Assembly (NCBI GenBank): GCA_964017195.1
Contig: OZ024898.1
Location: 11,245,130 to 11,309,129, forward strand
Length of the DNA: 64,000 nt
Direction: 5' to 3'
DNA from: Siderastrea radians
Lineage: Eukaryota; Cnidaria; Anthozoa; Scleractinia; Rhizangiidae
Below, in pieces: positions 1 through 11,739 of the stretch. Position numbers and translations under genes: made by a program. Below the pieces are notes generated by a model that did not search any database, was not told the origin of the DNA, and saw only the letters and a list, made by a program, of their open reading frames with translations. The first letter of the stretch is position 1; the number at the start of each line of letters is the position of its first letter.

Positions 1-530
1 TGGATTTTCAGCAAAGCTCGAGGTCTCTTGGCTTTCGACGCTTTTCAGGAAATCCTGTAACGCGTGGAAAGCCAAGTAACTCAACGCTTTTCGAGCTTTT
101 CAAGATTACATTGTTTCCTGGAAAACTGGGAATTTTACCCTCCCCTCCCCCCCCCCCAAAAAAAACCCTGGAAAGTTAGGAAGAAATGTTCTACGCTGTC
201 ATAGTTTTCCCAGGTGTGAAAAGAGCGCGGAATACCAGGAATCAGGCTTTCCAGCATTCCGCAGTTTCTTTGAAAGCAAGCCAACCTGAAAAGCCCGGAA
301 AAGCATAGAAAGCCCAGAATAATATTCTACGTTTTCCTGGCTTTTCCTTATGTCCAAAAAACCTGGAAAGCCTAAATGATTCTCAGCTTCCCAGGGTTTC
401 CAGGATTTCGCGGTTTCTTGGAAAGTAAAAAATTTTATACCCGAAAAGCCTGCAAAAGGCTGGAAAGCCAGGAGAAAATATTCCACACATTTCTGGCTTT
501 TCCCTGTATGCAAAGAACGGAAATGTTAAG
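1..530. repeat. Degenerate satellite-like tandem repeat
   Basis: The stretch is built from recurring words such as CCTGGAAAGCC and its reverse complement GGCTTTCCAGG. A landmark resembling ATATTCTACGTTTTCCTGGC recurs near 185, 324 and 479, giving a drifting period of about 140-155 bp. A 104-codon open frame on the minus strand is a by-product of the repeat and shows no domain. It is probably the edge of a longer array that begins outside the window. Confidence 0.5.
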
Positions 531-2489
531 CAAACATACCCTAAAAGCCTGAGAAAGGAATTAGAAGTTTTTGTGGCAGCGATCTTGTCTGTAAATTTTC
601 GTCGCTTCGTGTGAAAATTCTGCTGTTATGATTGCAAGAAAAAGTGCCTTTCTTTATAATGTCAAAGAAATCGAATAAGTATAAAAGTTTAATGAAATTA
701 TGCTGTTATTCCCAGTGGGAGAGGAGAATTTTGAACTGTAAATGAATACTTGTCTCGGAGCACGTCTTTGTTTTTTTCTGACTGCTTTGCAGATTTTTCT
801 TCCAGGATAGACTTCCCTGTTTTCACTCTGGTGTAGAAAAAAAGTTTTAATGAACAACAATTGTTTATTTTATCATGAATAAACACGGTTTTTCGTATGA
901 CAAAGATAATTGAGGAGATTGCTGCCCGGGGATTGCTGTCTCAGGCCCGGATCGCACTTGCGGCCAACTTTTGATTTGTGCGCAACAACACTTTGGACAG
1001 AAATTGATATCTAAAGTTGTCCGGTACAACCCGTCTTAATCTTAATCATTTTTCACACTCCGACACACTTTACGGCTTGTTTTTGATTATATTTGTAACT
1101 CTCTATTTTTCCAAACCATTAATTCCTATTAACATTGCTTTAAACAGATAAAATTAGTCTTGATCTGTCCCGTCTAAGGAATATACTGTTGCCTCATTAT
1201 AGTTAATATTATTGGTTCTTTCCTCGCCCATTTTTACTTTGCCTTAATTAAACTGCACAGGAGGCCGCAACTTCATTAGTAATAGACCATTGTTTAGTTG
1301 AGTGCCATAAGGCATGATTAGTTGAGTGCCACTCTCTACAGTCACAACAGAAGGAAAAACAACAGTGAACCAATCCGGCTCTAAATGCGAAAGTAAGCTT
1401 GCTTTTGGGTTGGTTTTTAATACGCAAAAACTGAGCAAGAGTTTTTTAACTAATCACACTAAGATCGTAGTAAAGCAAAACCGAACCAAATATAAAGTAC
1501 TACTTTAACCGACGCTCAACTAAGAACTCCTCGAGCTACATTAAGGCTCCTTAAAAAATTTACAAGTTAAGTCTTTGCATGTCATTGCACCCGAACTCGA
1601 GCAAACGTGTCTCCTTTAATTATATCAGCCTTTGGGCGATGGAATTTAGCATCGCGTATCATCACTTATCATATGCTATGACTAACACATCAACTGCTGG
1701 TTATCGGATGCACTAAGATTGCAAGATCAACGCTATGGTGCTTTAACTCAAACACTAGCTATGTGGGGTAATATTTTTGGTCAGTGAAGGCACTTCGAAC
1801 AGTTCCAAGTTCTTTCTTGGCAAAAAAGATGCCTATCTCCTTGGCGTTGTCTTTCAGATTAATGTTAAAGTTAGCTCAAAACGAGTCGAGCGGAGTTAGT
1901 CTGATCTGTTACGTAAGGAAGAGGAGGCCTGGAAACTCATGGTGTCAATGTTAGGCCACACTTCAAAAAGGACTTCCTGAAATACCTGTCTAGCAACAGT
2001 GACCTCTCCATAGAATCCTTCTAATTTCACCAGACCTGTCACACTATAATGACTGTCACGCAAATGTCACGCTATTCTCGGGACAAAAGCAATATTTAGA
2101 AGTACTTCTCTGTCTCGTTTGTAGTTTGAACTCTATCTCCCAGGTATGTTAAAAGTGTTGTTTACAGTTATTTAAACACAACCAGTTATAATATTGCAAC
2201 ACAATTTTAAGCCTGTTTAGGGCGATGTTTAACAGTCCGCAAAACCTATGAGCAACAATCTTCCTAACTCGCAAATATTCATCTAAAAAAAAAACAGAAA
2301 AGAAAGAAAAGAAACGCTTCCGGCACCAATCCACTAAATAAAAAATTCCCGCAGAAGTTTTTTTTTCCGTATTGTAGGTTTCTTACACAATGAGTTACAG
2401 TTTTTAAAGGAAAACTTATTTTTTAAAGAGCTTGTTATTCGGTTAATGGTGCATCATACTTTTACTTAAGTTTGGTTTTTTGCCCCAGA
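531..2489. other. Intergenic, no gene recognised
   Basis: AT-rich DNA with only short open frames of no recognisable composition on either strand. I see no exon with convincing splice sites, no RNA gene and no repeat with clear boundaries. Confidence 0.5.
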
Positions 2490-2890
2490 CTACGTTATAT
2501 AAATAAATAAATAAAAACTTTATTTAACGAGGGTGGCACGAAATAGTGCGAAGCACTAATAAACTTGTGGCCTTCCTAACTTACTAAGATATTTACAATG
2601 AATTATCAAAAAAAATATTTACAATAAGTTATATAAAAATCTAAAACCTACTATATAAATATAAATATATACATGTAATGAAAAACAAAAAGAAAGAAAA
2701 AAATTAATTAATAAAAACTGAGATAAAAATTGAAATGAAATAATATAAAAAACTAAAAATGAGGTAAAAATTGCTGATTTATCAAAAATTTCTGGTGCAA
2801 AGCACGCCTGAACGATTTAACGGTGACTTCTTTTTTCAGGTCTGCTCCTAACATATTCCATTGTTCTATGGCGGTTATCTTGACGTTATC
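2490..2890 (-). mobile_element. 5'-truncated non-LTR retrotransposon (LINE) 3' end
   Basis: Read on the minus strand, 2880 to 2760 encodes a short stretch containing EQWNMLG, then SFRRALHQKF, then a stop. This matches the usual C-terminus of CR1/L2/Jockey-type ORF2 proteins (W-N-x-L followed by S-F-R-x-x-L). It is followed by an AT-rich 3' region and ends in TTAAATAAAG and a TTTA repeat near 2490-2530, as expected for a LINE tail. Only the last few dozen codons remain, so the copy is dead on arrival. Confidence 0.55.
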
Positions 2891-3585
2891 TTGACATAAC
2901 AATTGAAACTGTTACACTGAAAAGCCATGATCAGAGTCTTGAAACTCGATACCGGCTTTTCTTTTTTTTTTTTAACTTGTTTCGTAAAATGTTTCTATTT
3001 CATCTGGTTGAAAGTTTCGGCTTCGCTTGGCAGGCCGTAATACCAGCCAAGGTTGGAGTACAAGTTTGGGTTAGCTTCACTGGCGCCCACCCTGGCTTGT
3101 ATACCAACGAAAACAAGAAGGCCTTGGAATCAAAGCGTTCCCCACATCCACTAGCAAAATGAAAATTGCACATAACACAGTGAAGAACCGCTTGTCATTG
3201 TTCACAAAGATGCATTTCAAATAATCAACGATGTAAAACTGAAAGCCTTAAAACTGAAGAAACTGTTAAGTTTAAATAATCACTTAACTCAGTTGCTGTC
3301 TAAGTAGATGTTGGATAATACAACAAATGACTTCTCGATAAAATACACTGTACCCTAGTCCAATTCCTATACATACTAAATGTTACACCTTCCTTATTTT
3401 CCTGATCCATAAAATTCAACTTCATTTGTAGGCTGAAGCGAATTATTTCTAAAATAGACAGTAATAAACTGTCACCATCTGGTATTTTTTAAACATTTTT
3501 TCAAAGACGGAAACCCAAATTTATCTTGTTTACCCTAAAGAATTTCGCCCACATACTCAAAAGTAAGAGCCACTTTACAAATATT

Positions 3586-3940
3586 AACCTTATTTAGTCT
3601 GCGGGAGGAGGGGGAGTGGTTATAAACTAGTGCCAGCGCTGACTTGAAGCGTGATTATCAATTAAAAGGCTCCGAGTTTTGTGACTTTTCTTAAAATTTA
3701 CCTGCCAACAATTAGGTAAGACATGTAATTGTTTATAAAAATTGAAGTCGCCATGGCAAACATGTCTTCATCAGGTCGTGTCGTACACCTCAAAGAAAAC
3801 ATCCTTGGACGTACTATGTACCCCCTCCCGAAAATCCATTGTCATAGCTTAATTGAATTTTCATTATTCTCGGAGTTAAGGAGGTAGGCCATTTGTCCCT
3901 CCTCCCTCAGGATACAAAAAAGCACAGGCTAAATAGGGTT
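3586..3940. mobile_element. MITE, AACCCTATTTAG-type termini
   Basis: The left end reads AACCTTATTTAGTCTG and the right end, reverse complemented, AACCCTATTTAGCCTG, giving terminal inverted repeats of about 15 bp around a 355-bp non-coding body with no transposase. The termini resemble those of the elements at 4361-5304 and 5727-5797, so the three look like one family. Confidence 0.45.
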
Positions 3941-4086
3941 CAAGTTTTCCTTTTTTTAACAACCATATTATCTCAGTGTAAGCATGCCTAGTAAAAATTA
4001 AATGGAAACAAAATGCGGAAATGACTTACTGTTCCATGAGTTGCTGGTGTAGCCCCCAAATATGTAGCTATTAACCTTAATGATTG

Positions 4087-4278
4087 TTAAAGTGGGACCT
4101 TTCCCATCGCACAAAGAACGGAACTGAGAGACAGCCGAGCTATCCCTTGTTGCTCGCCAGCAGAGTTTCCAGTGATGTCCGCACTACGAGACGGGTCTAG
4201 AAACGTCGTTAAGTTTCCCAAGTGTTCGTTGTTCTTTCCCAAAATGGCAGACTGTTCTAAGCCCATTGCATTGAAACC
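4087..4278 (-). other. Possible exon fragment, minus strand
   Basis: A minus-strand open frame follows a good acceptor (TTTTCCCCAG at about 4279) and contains the word MGLEQSAI, which is reminiscent of the start of F5/8 type C (discoidin) domains. The rest does not follow that domain and no partner exon is visible. It may be a decayed exon or chance. Confidence 0.2.
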
Positions 4279-4360
4279 TGGGGAAAACAAAGAAATAGAA
4301 ATGGTGATGAACATTATGAATTCTGAAAAGCTTTAACATAGGTTGTTATGACCAGCACAT

Positions 4361-5304
4361 TACCGTATTCAGACCGGGGTTTTTTCGACCTTCCGGGACC
4401 GGGGGGGGGACTTCACAAGTTCCCCTATGCAACTTTAAAACCGCTTACGCTATGGCCACCAAGTTTGCACAGGATAGTGTACGTGCTAATTCTAATCACT
4501 GCAGATACCTTGATGTCATTGTCACGTGATATGACGTCATTATGACATCGTTTGTTTCTCAATGTTTCACTTAGAAGCTCTGAAGCAATAAATTTACTGA
4601 ATACTGTACTTGAAGGAGTAAAAATACTTTTGTTGGGTATAAAGGGCATCTATAATATCTTTTCTGAATGTATACTTTTGGAAGACATGAAATTATGCAG
4701 ATACATTTCATATTTATAGAGATAAAATGGCCATTTGGTGTCCGCCATCTTGAATTTCCTTAAGTTGATCTGCTTCATTTAATAAGCAAGAAAACAAAAC
4801 CAGTTGATTGTAAAAAGTTTATTCCATTGATTAACAATGTCATAAACTTGAAATGTATGGCGAATAGTGAATTTATAGCGAGAAATTACCTTTTTTCACC
4901 AGTTAAGTCCTCCATCTTGGATTTTCACTTTTTAAATTTCACGTTTTCCTCAAATTAGTACTAAATTCCTGTTTTTAGTGAGTGCTTATTCCTAAATAAT
5001 ATATTATTGTTACAATTAATGTAAAAATTCAAATTCGATTAGAAAACATTAAAATAGTAGCGATTAAAGCGAGAATATAATCGTGATTTTTTTAAAAACA
5101 TGCCTGCCACAAAGTGGTTGTCATGGCAACGTCAAGTTTGTTGGACACAAGACACTCATGCCAAAATGTTCCCAGTTAAATTTTAGGAAAATTAACAAAA
5201 TTTAGTGGCAATAGTATAAACGGTTACGAAATTACACAACTTCAAAGTTGAGGAAGGCCGTAAAAGCCCCCACCCCCCCCCCCCCGCCCGGTCTGAATAG
5301 GGTA
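4361..5304. mobile_element. MITE, TTACCCTATTCAGACCGGG-type termini
   Basis: The left terminus is TACCGTATTCAGACCGGGG and the right terminus is its near-perfect reverse complement, CCCGGTCTGAATAGGGTA. The 944-bp body has G/C homopolymer runs just inside both ends and no coding capacity. It is a non-autonomous DNA transposon related to the neighbouring small elements. Confidence 0.65.
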
Positions 5305-5726
5305 AAGCCTTTTTTCAAAAAAAAATGAGTGCATATTTGGACGAAGTGCCGCTAGATTTATAGTTACACAGGGGTAATCGTTACCACCCTGCAACGGGGC
5401 CATATAAAACAAGTGACGTGACAGGATATTTGATGAGGAACAAGAACACGCATTGGTCGGCAGGAAACACTGGTCTTTAGAAAGCCTTATTTCAGTTGGT
5501 GATCAATAATTCAATATTTCACTTTAAGACCACCGTTCTTTATTCATTTAATTGTTTGTTCAAAAATTGGTTTGTTGCATGTTTTATATTGATTTTAATT
5601 TTTTGTGATAAACTTTATATAATGTCTGTGGTATCTCCTGAAGGCTGAGAACCAGTAGTTTCTTTCGTCCTTGGAACATCCTTTGTAACTTTTGTAGCCA
5701 AGGCGGGTTGAATGTTCCTGCACATT

Positions 5727-5797
5727 AACCTTATTCAGATGAGGCTTTTCATGGTCTTGTGGGACCCGGGGAGGCGCTTCCCGGTTTGAATAGGGTT
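5727..5797. mobile_element. 71-bp miniature element of the same MITE family
   Basis: It begins AACCTTATTCAGATGAGG and ends CCGGTTTGAATAGGGTT, the inverted form of the same terminus. The body is only about 40 bp, making it an extreme internal-deletion derivative of the element at 4361-5304 or a relative. Confidence 0.55.
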
Positions 5798-6832
5798 AAT
5801 ATATTGGGCAAATGGAAGTTTTGATCAGTTCACCTTGTACGAAGTTTTGCTTTAATTTTAGTTAAGGTAAATCGATGTTAATTCCTTGATTTTGTGTCGA
5901 ATTAATCCTCGGTTTGTACTGCTAGTTCTAATCAGTTTGCATCCTGGAACCCGTGATCGGCCCAGAATCGAAAAACAGCGATTTTTTTCAAAGTCTGTGG
6001 CGTTCCAACGATAAAGCCCAAATAAACCAGATCGATGACTTGCCCTTTTGTTGGTTAATTTAATAAATCATCCAACGGTAACACTAGCCAAAATTGGAAA
6101 TTACATAACATCCCACCATAATGTAGAATCACGTAGTCACACTGGACGTTGCTCTGTTTACATGTTATGCTAACATGGAATACGTGAGGGGTGGGGGTAG
6201 GAGGCGGAGTGAGGGCTTAGATTGGTACCGAACGGTGATTGTAAGGCCCATAGACTTCTTGCTACAAACCATGTTGTATTAACTTGAAACAAAATTCTAA
6301 GACAAAAACATCATTGCTTCTGCGCGTTCTGTGCCTATATTGTTCTTGATATATTTTTCAATTCCTTATGCTTCTTCTTTTTACTTTAATAACTGAAAAT
6401 TGACGTTGACATTAACTTTTTTGTAGTTCATACTTATTGCTTATTTATCGCTCTCGAGTGTATGGGGAGAGGGATTTTCGAGCAACAGAAAAAGCAGCAC
6501 AACACATGGGAGAACAAAACTGACTTATATACGGAAAACATTATTGGAATGGACGTTTCGAAAGTCTAGGTTATGTTGATGCTGGAGGAAAAACAGAGAT
6601 ATGTAGATATGTAGATATGTGGTGGTGGATACAAGTGAAAATGCCGTTGTGTTTGTGGTAGCAGCTAATAGAATTGCGATGGTAATGGTTGTGCTAAGAA
6701 ATGGAATAATTGTTAAAGCTTCAGAAGCCGTGGAACAATCAACTAACAAATTTGATTCCTGCTGCATGCATAAAGGCCGAACAAAACTCTTCTCAGCTTA
6801 ATCTCCATTCACTTTTTTTTTCTATCCACTAC
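5798..6832. other. Intergenic, no gene recognised
   Basis: No supported gene. A short TAGATATG tandem repeat lies near 6598-6620. Open frames on both strands are short and low in complexity. Confidence 0.45.
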
Positions 6833-7052
6833 CTTCACAAGTTTCAGCCAGAGTGGAAACATCATCAAGTATTTCCTTGATGGCTGTTATCTTCTCTTTA
6901 TCCGAGGTGGAAACATCATCGATTAATTTCTTGACGGTGGCTATCTTCTCCCTCATCTCTTCCTTGAGACTTTCTCCACTAGCTGTATCATCATCTTCAG
7001 GAGTTACTGCCGACACTGTAAGAAGCGACAAGACGATTATTATTTTTGTCAT
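6833..7052 (-). CDS. First coding exon of a small secreted protein
   Basis: The frame opens with a classic signal peptide (MTKIIIVLSLLTVSA, basic n-region, hydrophobic core, small residue at the cut), followed by an acidic stretch (EDDD) and two similar helical repeats, each ending in L-x-DDVST. It runs to a plausible splice donor (GAAG followed by GTAGTG) at 6833/6832, just before the in-frame stop, so it is probably exon 1 of a longer gene. I do not recognise a family. The repeat with hydrophobic spacing suggests a short coiled coil. Downstream exons are not evident, so the gene may be broken. Confidence 0.5.
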
Positions 7053-7505
7053 CAGTTTTCGTTAAAATCCAAATTCTTGAGTTGAATTTGTCTCCACAAG
7101 AGGTCCAAATAACTTTTCGCTTGTTGACCGCTTACCCATTAGATTGAACAGTCATAAAGGCCATAAAGCGAGATCAATGCTAAAGCGGAAACGTTGCACC
7201 TCATGGAGTGATCTTACGATAATAAGAAGGCTCAAACTGAACTACTTTAGTTCAGTAGATGATGGATCCTAATTGTAGGAAAGAGAAGTCAACTAAACAA
7301 CAAAAAATAAAATCATTATCACGACTCACTGCACTGTAACGCATAATTTAGCTTTCGACTTTACGACCGTCTTTGATCGCAACCCACGACTCGTGCATTT
7401 TTCAAATATTGCACTTACCCGCCGTGTTTATTAACAACGGGGGGAGGACTGAATATATTGAACAACGAATTTTTCTCATTGGTTTACAACTAAATTGTTA
7501 ATTAC

Positions 7506-7590
7506 CTTTCGGTTTTACGGGCGTCTTTAATCCCAGTGCCAATGGGGATAGGATAATTAGGAGAAAGAATGCTCCTTCCCTTGCAACCAT
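7506..7590 (-). CDS. Putative signal-peptide exon
   Basis: From an ATG at 7590 the frame encodes MVAREGAFFLLIILSPLALG and nine further residues, then meets a donor-like AAAG/GTAATT. The first 20 residues have signal-peptide architecture. It lies about 0.45 kb upstream of the other signal-peptide exon on the same strand, so it is a separate start, not its continuation. No downstream exon is recognised; moderate to low certainty. Confidence 0.4.
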
Positions 7591-7724
7591 CTTTGGTTCT
7601 ATCAAGGTAAAAAAAAAAGTTCGCAAGTTGTTAGTGTTCAAAATGTCGCTGTTATATATGACGCTGTTATATATAAAACAATAATGGTGATTATTTATCT
7701 TAGTTTTTTCCTCCACGGAGGAAT

Positions 7725-7815
7725 AAATGGACGAACGAACAGACGGAAGGACTGACGGATGGATGGATGAATAAATGAATAAATAAATGAAGGAAAGGAA
7801 GGAAGCGGGAAGGAA
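7725..7815. repeat. Low-complexity GGAC/GGAT/AATA repeat tract
   Basis: Short tandem words (GACGGA, GATGGATGGATGAATAAAT, GAAGGAAAGGAAGG) form a purine-rich simple-repeat tract with no coding potential. Confidence 0.6.
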
Positions 7816-8299
7816 TATGGACGAGAGAGTGAATAGATGAATTTATCATTCTATTGTTGTGTCATTTTATCGTACACGGTAAGGGCATGAAAACACGCAA
7901 AATATGCCAGCGTTTTGCACTGTAAAATCCCAGTTTGACCGGCTTTTTCCTGAAGGAGGACGAAGCAAAAATAAAATGCAATAGAATAACAACTGCCCTC
8001 TTATTTGGTGTTTTGGTTAATAATTCACACGACATTTTTAATTACTCATTACTCGCATTTTTCCTCACCCCTGCGGGGCTCAGAAAAACACTTCGCAACT
8101 CTTAAAATGTCCGCGCATATTATCTACCAAAGCACCGAATAAAATGTATAAATGGAGGAAGGGAGGAAAGGAAATGGACAAAGAACAAACGAGCGGACAA
8201 ACGTATTTGCTTATTCCGTTATTGCGTTGTCGGACACCAAAAGCCTCTAAAGGTGATTAAGACTACTAGTCTTTGAGAAATGTTAAATAGAGACTGTGC

Positions 8300-8390
8300 T
8301 TCAGGCGCGGAAAGGGGAAAAATTATTCTCGAGCGCAGAGCGCGATGCGCGTCGCGCTTGCGGATAATTACCCCTTTTCCCTCCTTTTTC
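8300..8390. repeat. Short imperfect palindrome, MITE-like
   Basis: GAAAGGGGAAAAATTATTCTCGAGCGC is followed after a GC-rich centre by GCGCTTGCGGATAATTACCCC, which pairs as an imperfect hairpin of roughly 85 bp. No coding function. Confidence 0.4.
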
Positions 8391-8464
8391 GGCGCCCGCC
8401 ACGCAGGTTGTGAAACTACCCCTTCTTACACGGATCCTGTATATGAAGTGACGATTCTATAAAA

Positions 8465-9550
8465 TTAGTCAATAAATTTTAAAAAGCAAAACACCTCAAT
8501 TGTAGCACGAATAAAAAGGATTCAAACAGGTTTCGAATTTTTTTTAGTTAACAGTTATAAAACGCCAAGGAAAATACATACAAAAAAAGCATGTAATTTT
8601 GTTTAACAAAACTACTTTTTATGACAAGACATTGGCAAATTTAAACTACAAATACAGTGTTTCCTACATTGATATCTGTTTAAACTAAGGCGCCTAGTTA
8701 GTAAAGGAAAATTGAGCGTTTCTGTAAGTCAAATTATTTTGCCATAAAACTGTTGAGAAAAATTCACAAAAAAATTGAACCTCAGAAAGGTGTGGGAGGA
8801 GAAAACTTAAGAACACGATCAAACGGATCGAAGCGGATTGCGAACATCTATTTTAATTAAGGTAAGGCATGCAATTGACTTTGATGACAGATTTTAGCTA
8901 AGAGTAGCTTTAATCTCTCTCAACTTACCAGTTTGTCGAGGAGGTAATAGAAAAGAAGAACGTTAGTCCTTATGGCTGTCGCTGTTACCACTTCTGGTCA
9001 GCTTTACATGTACAGTAGAGCTCACATAGGTATAACGATGGGGAGAATTCGCATTTTAAACTTATGATGACTGTTCAAGAACTGTCAATTAGCTGTCAGT
9101 TTCTCGTCAAATGTTTAGTTAAGCTGATGAAAGATCTTGCGCAGTAAACCAGCTTGGACTGCGCCTGTCGACTAGGTCAATTACCATATAGATCTTCGTC
9201 TAATTACCTTATGTCGAAATTTTGCACCTCGTCAAATATCGTTGTCTTTCTCCGAACACCCAGGCAAAATAAAACAACAGGAACAATGTAAAAATCACAA
9301 ACAACATTTCTGATGAAAACAATGATGGATACGAGTAAAGTAAATGTCAAATATCGTGGCTTGACGCTACTACAAATAGGTAAGGTAAACCGGCTGCAGG
9401 CGATAGTTAGGTACTTCCTTTTTTCATCGTTTCCACAAATTATTTATTTTCTACATTGCAAGTTTCATGGGAGCTGGCGGAAGGTTGAAAGAATGTTGAT
9501 GAGAAGTCCCTAAGGCTTAGGGCAAGAGAATTAAATGTTGTAATTTTTTA
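8465..9550. other. Intergenic, no gene recognised
   Basis: AT-rich sequence without recognisable exons, RNA genes or bounded repeats. Confidence 0.45.
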
Positions 9551-9554
9551 AAAT

Positions 9555-9840
9555 GTTGTTCAGAGTAGAGTTGGCTACACGAATTTAACACCTCTATTTG
9601 ACATCGTTCAACATTATTCAATTATGCTGGAACTCATTTGGCCGCTCTATGGAATAGTGTTAAAAATTGGTGAACACCTCAGAACAAAAGAAAATTTGAA
9701 TGGTGTTGGATAGAAAGTTTGATGGCAACACCATTTAGTGTGTTCCAACATAATTCAACAAGGAGGCAAAACATGTGTAACAGGTTGAATTTAACAGTGT
9801 TGAACGATGGTGAATGCAAATGTTGAACCCGTTTAACTTA
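9555..9840. repeat. Repeat rich in TTCAACA/TGTTGAA words, MITE-like
   Basis: The sequence contains many copies of TTCAACA and the reverse complement TGTTGAA arranged with partial dyad symmetry (GAATTTAACACC near 9580, GAATTTAACAGTGTTGAACG near 9785). It looks like a non-autonomous element with subterminal repeats, but I cannot fix its ends. Confidence 0.35.
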
Positions 9841-10020
9841 CGCCTAGTGAAACCTTTAATAAGTTCTCCTAGATAAGGTTGGTTTCCTGGAAACAAAGTC
9901 AGACGATAATTATTGTAGGACGGTTGCTCGCTAACGAAAGTATATTATTTGATCATTATTGTATCAGCACTCAGCGTTGAGACTAAAAACAACGAGTGAT
10001 AGAAACTAAATTCCGTAGAA

Positions 10021-10140
10021 ACTAAACTCGATTTTGAGACGACACTACGGCTTTATAATGACGGCTAGTTGGGAAAAAAAATATTTTCTCCTAACGCCGT
10101 CATTATAAAGCCGTAATGCCGTCTCAAAATCGAATTTAGT
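10021..10140. repeat. Inverted repeat with ~50-bp arms
   Basis: ACTAAACTCGATTTTGAGAC followed by a GGCTTTATAATGACGGC segment is mirrored on the right by GCCGTCATTATAAAGCC and GTCTCAAAATCGAATTTAGT. The arms are near identical with a spacer of about 25 bp. This is a typical palindromic MITE. A related GCCGTCTCAAA word recurs at about 10646. Confidence 0.6.
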
Positions 10141-10144
10141 TGTT

Positions 10145-11476
10145 TTTTTTTTATCGCGATCCACGTCTATTTTTTGGCAAAAAAAACAAAAAGCCAGAGC
10201 AAGTAATTTTTGTTGATCAAAATAGAAATTTTTACTTGTCATGAAGATTTGCACGCGCGATACTTGCTTACGAAACGACGGGGAGCGACAAAATAATAGA
10301 ATGACGTGACAATCAATTTCTTTTCCAGGCTAAAACTGGAACACAAATGATAACGCAATACAGCGCGCGCATCGCGAAATAAAAGCTGAAAAACAAACTG
10401 TTTTAAAGAAACAAACACAGTTTCAAAACTTTAGCGCTCACATTTTTGGCAATCTGTCAAGGTAGGGTGCTTGTAGGGATGAATCACATTGCAATAAAGG
10501 TTTTCCAACCATATTACTGAGCAGAAACTAAACTTTTGCCGGTGGGTTTGTGAAGAAAAGTTTTGAAGTTTGATCTTGGCCGCGTTGTCATGACAGTTTT
10601 TGAACCAATCACAAGCCAGCATTTTAAGACGACATTATCGCAAAATAACGCCGTCTCAAACGCAATCAAAAGAGACCACTGGATCGCGATAACATTTTGT
10701 AATTTTCACACCAAAAAGGATGGAAGATTCCCTTTAAATCTAAAGACAAGATAAATACAATCTTCACAGTTTTCAGCCTCAGCGCTTTAATAGCGTTAGC
10801 TGTTATGTACGATTTAAAGCGGATAGTAAAATGCTCACTTGTTTGTACTGAAGTAAGCATAAGAAATGTCAAAATGTCTCTTATGAAATACACATTTGTA
10901 ACACATGTCAGGTAAACAGAGTCAATTGTGCACTTGGGAAATACATGAGTCGTTTTGGTAAGGGCGCAACCATCACTTGATTTTTGGAGCATTTCAAATG
11001 ACTAAAATTAAACAGATCCATCATTCAATGGATTTGATGGCACCTGTAGCTTGCTCTCTGTAAGCCATGACTAACAGAGAAACAATTACCTGACAAAAGT
11101 TTGGCCTAATAATCGTCAGGAGCAAAACCTGCAAGCGTCTGTTCAATGATTCTTGAGCCCTTCAGGCATTGCTGATCGACTCATTCCAGTATGTGGCTCG
11201 ACTTTTTCCATTATTTGGCAAATTGTAAGCTTATCTTTTACACACGAGCTCGAGACTAACGGAGAGTTGATTCAAACGATTTTTAGACTTGGGGAGAATA
11301 CTAGAGTGGACCGGAGAGTGTTTTACAGTGATTTGCTCACACGAAAATAGGTACTGTTATTCTTAGTTACTTCTGTGATCTAAGAAAAATTGAACTTCAA
11401 TATGCACGTGTTTCAGTTTAATGAGCTGCGAAACAACAATAAAAAGCGTCTTGAACTTATAGCTTCGAATCATAGT
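10145..11476. other. Intergenic, no gene recognised
   Basis: Only short frames without domains; the longest (minus strand, 10666-10992, 108 codons) has no recognisable feature and no plausible start context. Confidence 0.4.
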
Positions 11477-11630
11477 TAATACAAGAATCTGGTTATGAAG
11501 CTCAGCAAAGTCCTTTGTCTTATGTTTTTGTTATCGTTTTTAGCCTTGACCGTGCACAAACAACAATAGGTTTTGAATTTTACATGAGCAACTAACCAAT
11601 AAAAATGTCACAGCTAAGTTATTTAACAAT
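11477..11630. repeat. Dispersed repeat copy 1
   Basis: About 150 bp here (starting TTAATACAAGAATCTGG and containing TTAGCCTTGACCGTGCACAA) recur with few changes at 30729-30882 in the same orientation. It is non-coding and represents an interspersed repeat family of unknown class. Confidence 0.55.
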
Positions 11631-11735
11631 TATCCTGCGAAATCGCGCGGAATATCACCTGATACTTAGCCGACGAGGCCGTAGGCCGAGTTGGCTAAAT
11701 CAGGGGATATTCCGCAAGATTGAGCAGGATAATTG
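11625..11735. repeat. Palindromic element, ~110 bp
   Basis: AACAATTATCCTGC at the left is matched by GCAGGATAATTGTT at the right, and internally GCGGAATATC by GATATTCCGC. It lies at the end of the dispersed repeat and forms a long imperfect hairpin, consistent with a very small MITE. Confidence 0.5.
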
Positions 11736-11739
11736 TTTT

